Assembly (NCBI GenBank): GCA_013390605.1
Contig: JACAUB010000001.1
Span: forward strand, 426,582 to 490,581
Length of the DNA: 64,000 bases
DNA from: Bacteroidota bacterium
Lineage (GTDB): Bacteria; Bacteroidota; Bacteroidia; Bacteroidales; Cfx3-03
Direction: 5' to 3'
Positions 62,687 through 64,000 of this stretch are shown here, piece after piece (position 1 is the first letter of the stretch; each line of letters starts with the position of its first letter). Both the position numbers and the translations under genes were made by a program. The notes beneath the pieces were generated by a model. The model worked only from the letters and a program-made list of their open reading frames with translations. It did no database searches and was not told the origin of the DNA.

Positions 62687-64000
62687 TTAGTATCCAGGAT
62701 TTTGTTTTAAATTAGGATTCTTATTCAATTCTTCCTGCGGTATAGGGAAAATCTTTTTTGTTGCTCCATTTGGCTTGTGATTTAGCCATGTTTTTGTTGA
62801 GAAGACTCCAAAACGAATTAGATCTTGACGTCGATGAGCTTCTGCAGCAAATTCCCAGCCTAGTTCATCTAAAAATCTTCCATAAGTAATATTTGCACCG
62901 CCTTCAACCGGAGAGATAACCCCATTTAATGAATAGCCATAAATATAACTACTACCTTTTAAAAGATCAGCTCCGGCAACAATTGCCTTCGAAGGGACTG
63001 ATTTAAAATCTCGATTTCTTACTTGGGTTACAATAGCTGCAGCATCATCGGCATGCCCTGTCCTGAGTAGACATTCTGCTTTCATTAATAATACTTCTGC
63101 ATATCGAAAGATTGGGAAATCATTACTTAAGCTGCTTTTTGCACCCTGTTTAATTTCATATTTTCCAATACGATAACCTTCATTGCTCAAATTTGGGCCA
63201 TAGATACTTCCAATATAATTTGGAAAAGATATTACAACAGTCCCATTATCAGGGTTTATTTGATCTCCCATGAGCCAGGTATCTTTTAATCTACTATCGT
63301 TTGGATCGTATGTATTGATAAATTGAGGTACTGCACAGCTACCGCCCCATGGTTGAGCCTCCATTTTGAATACAAGTCTCATTTTAGGATCAAGTGTTTT
63401 CATATGTATACCAAATCCCTGACCTTTAGTTTCATCATAGGGAACCGCAAATATGATTTCTCTTGATGTTTCATTATTGGTTTTGAACGATTCCTTATAG
63501 CTGGGCTCTAGAATATATTTTCCGCTTGCAATAACTTCATCACATAATTTAGAGCAATCAGTCCACATACCAGTACCGGTATAAGTAATAGCGTTTAAAT
63601 AGATTCTAGCTAAGAGTGTTTTAGCTCCCCATTTAGTAAATCGACCATAGGTTACAGTACTAACCTCTTCCGGTAGTAAAGGAATACTTTCTGTTAATTC
63701 CTTTACTACAAAGTTATAGATTTCGAGCTGTGTGCTTTGTTTCGGAACATCTTTGCTGGTATAATCTGTAACTAATGGTACATTTCCGTGGTTATCACAT
63801 AAGAGGTAATAATAAAATGCTCTAACAGTTCTTAATTCAGCTAGGAGTGCATCTTTCCCTTTTGTCATCGCTATTTGGCCGGACTGAATTTGATACATTA
63901 CTCTGTTTGCTGTATTAATTCCAGTATAGCAATTATTCCATAGATTCCATGGTTGCCATTCTTGGGTTGTCCATTCATGCTTATGCATACGTTGATAAGT
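62687..64000 (-). CDS. SusD/RagB-family lipoprotein (5' end outside window)
   Basis: The frame is open through the window end (about 437 codons visible), so the ATG at 63988 is internal and the lipoprotein signal is missing. TPR-like helices (LLAELRTVRAFYYYLLCDNH) and the C-terminal RagB block (FPIFRYAEVLLMKAECLLRTG, GWEFAAEAHRRQDLIRFGVF, IFPIPQEELNKNPNLKQNPGY) are typical. A susC gene is expected just beyond the window. It reads toward the M6 peptidase and GH127 genes, with the insertion sequence in between. Confidence 0.95.
   Translation of the reverse strand, partial: TYQRMHKHEWTTQEWQPWNLWNNCYTGINTANRVMYQIQSGQIAMTKGKDALLAELRTVRAFYYYLLCDNHGNVPLVTDYTSKDVPKQSTQLEIYNFVVKELTESIPLLPEEVSTVTYGRFTKWGAKTLLARIYLNAITYTGTGMWTDCSKLCDEVIASGKYILEPSYKESFKTNNETSREIIFAVPYDETKGQGFGIHMKTLDPKMRLVFKMEAQPWGGSCAVPQFINTYDPNDSRLKDTWLMGDQINPDNGTVVISFPNYIGSIYGPNLSNEGYRIGKYEIKQGAKSSLSNDFPIFRYAEVLLMKAECLLRTGHADDAAAIVTQVRNRDFKSVPSKAIVAGADLLKGSSYIYGYSLNGVISPVEGGANITYGRFLDELGWEFAAEAHRRQDLIRFGVFSTKTWLNHKPNGATKKIFPIPQEELNKNPNLKQNPGY

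Overview
The window is AT-rich chromosomal DNA from a member of the Bacteroidota, most likely order Bacteroidales. The evidence is paired SusC/SusD proteins, lipoprotein signals of the Bacteroidota type, many promoters with the phylum's -7 element TAnnTTTG, almost no Shine-Dalgarno sequences, a Bacteroides-type glutamine synthetase and an IS1182-type insertion sequence. I cannot name a genus with confidence.

Layout. 1-8.6 kb: a glycan-uptake locus on the + strand (SusC cut by the window edge, SusD, two GHL10-type putative glycosidases, a DUF5009/NagX-like membrane protein), plausibly for amino-sugar or peptidoglycan-type glycans. 8.7-30.8 kb: housekeeping genes: a CBS protein, a secreted M3 oligoendopeptidase, a C1 bleomycin-hydrolase-type peptidase, aspS, hutH, a NigD-like lipoprotein, hisS, a WbuC-type cupin, ettA, two GT4 glycosyltransferases, an LptF/LptG-type permease, a GNAT-like protein, glutamine synthetase, a TerC protein and meaB. 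30.9-31.0 kb: a tRNA-Lys(CUU) gene.

30.96-39.21 kb is an integrated element of about 8.25 kb. It lies between two copies of a 14-bp repeat (CCTATCGAGGAGAC), one of which is the 3' end of the tRNA-Lys gene. It carries a tyrosine recombinase next to the right end, TTTGTAAAAC arm-type repeats inside both ends, a + strand control operon (35.6-37.3 kb), an iteron-like repeat tract, and a minus-strand cargo block of secreted or membrane proteins of unknown function. I see no mobilisation, conjugation or phage structural genes.

39.2-45.5 kb looks like an older, decayed neighbour in the same island. It begins with a degenerate copy of the first element's left end (gene and mutated promoter), then carries a four-gene type II restriction-modification operon (C-protein-like regulator, m5C methyltransferase, PD-(D/E)xK endonuclease, beta-class amino-methyltransferase), then unrecognised small genes and further end-like remnants.

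45.5-52 kb: pirin, DoxX-like protein, GNAT, a GT4 glycosyltransferase convergent with a CBM20-GH77 amylomaltase. 52-64 kb: a C69 dipeptidase, a Tat-exported Gfo/Idh/MocA oxidoreductase, an isomerase/epimerase-fold protein, a GH127-type beta-L-arabinofuranosidase, an M6-like metallopeptidase and a SusD protein cut by the window end. An intact IS1182-type element (60909-62554, AATT target duplication) separates the SusD gene from the genes behind it.

The best candidates for something undescribed are the secreted cargo block of the tRNA-Lys element and the layered structure of the 31-45.5 kb island. Functions there are inferred from visible domains only.
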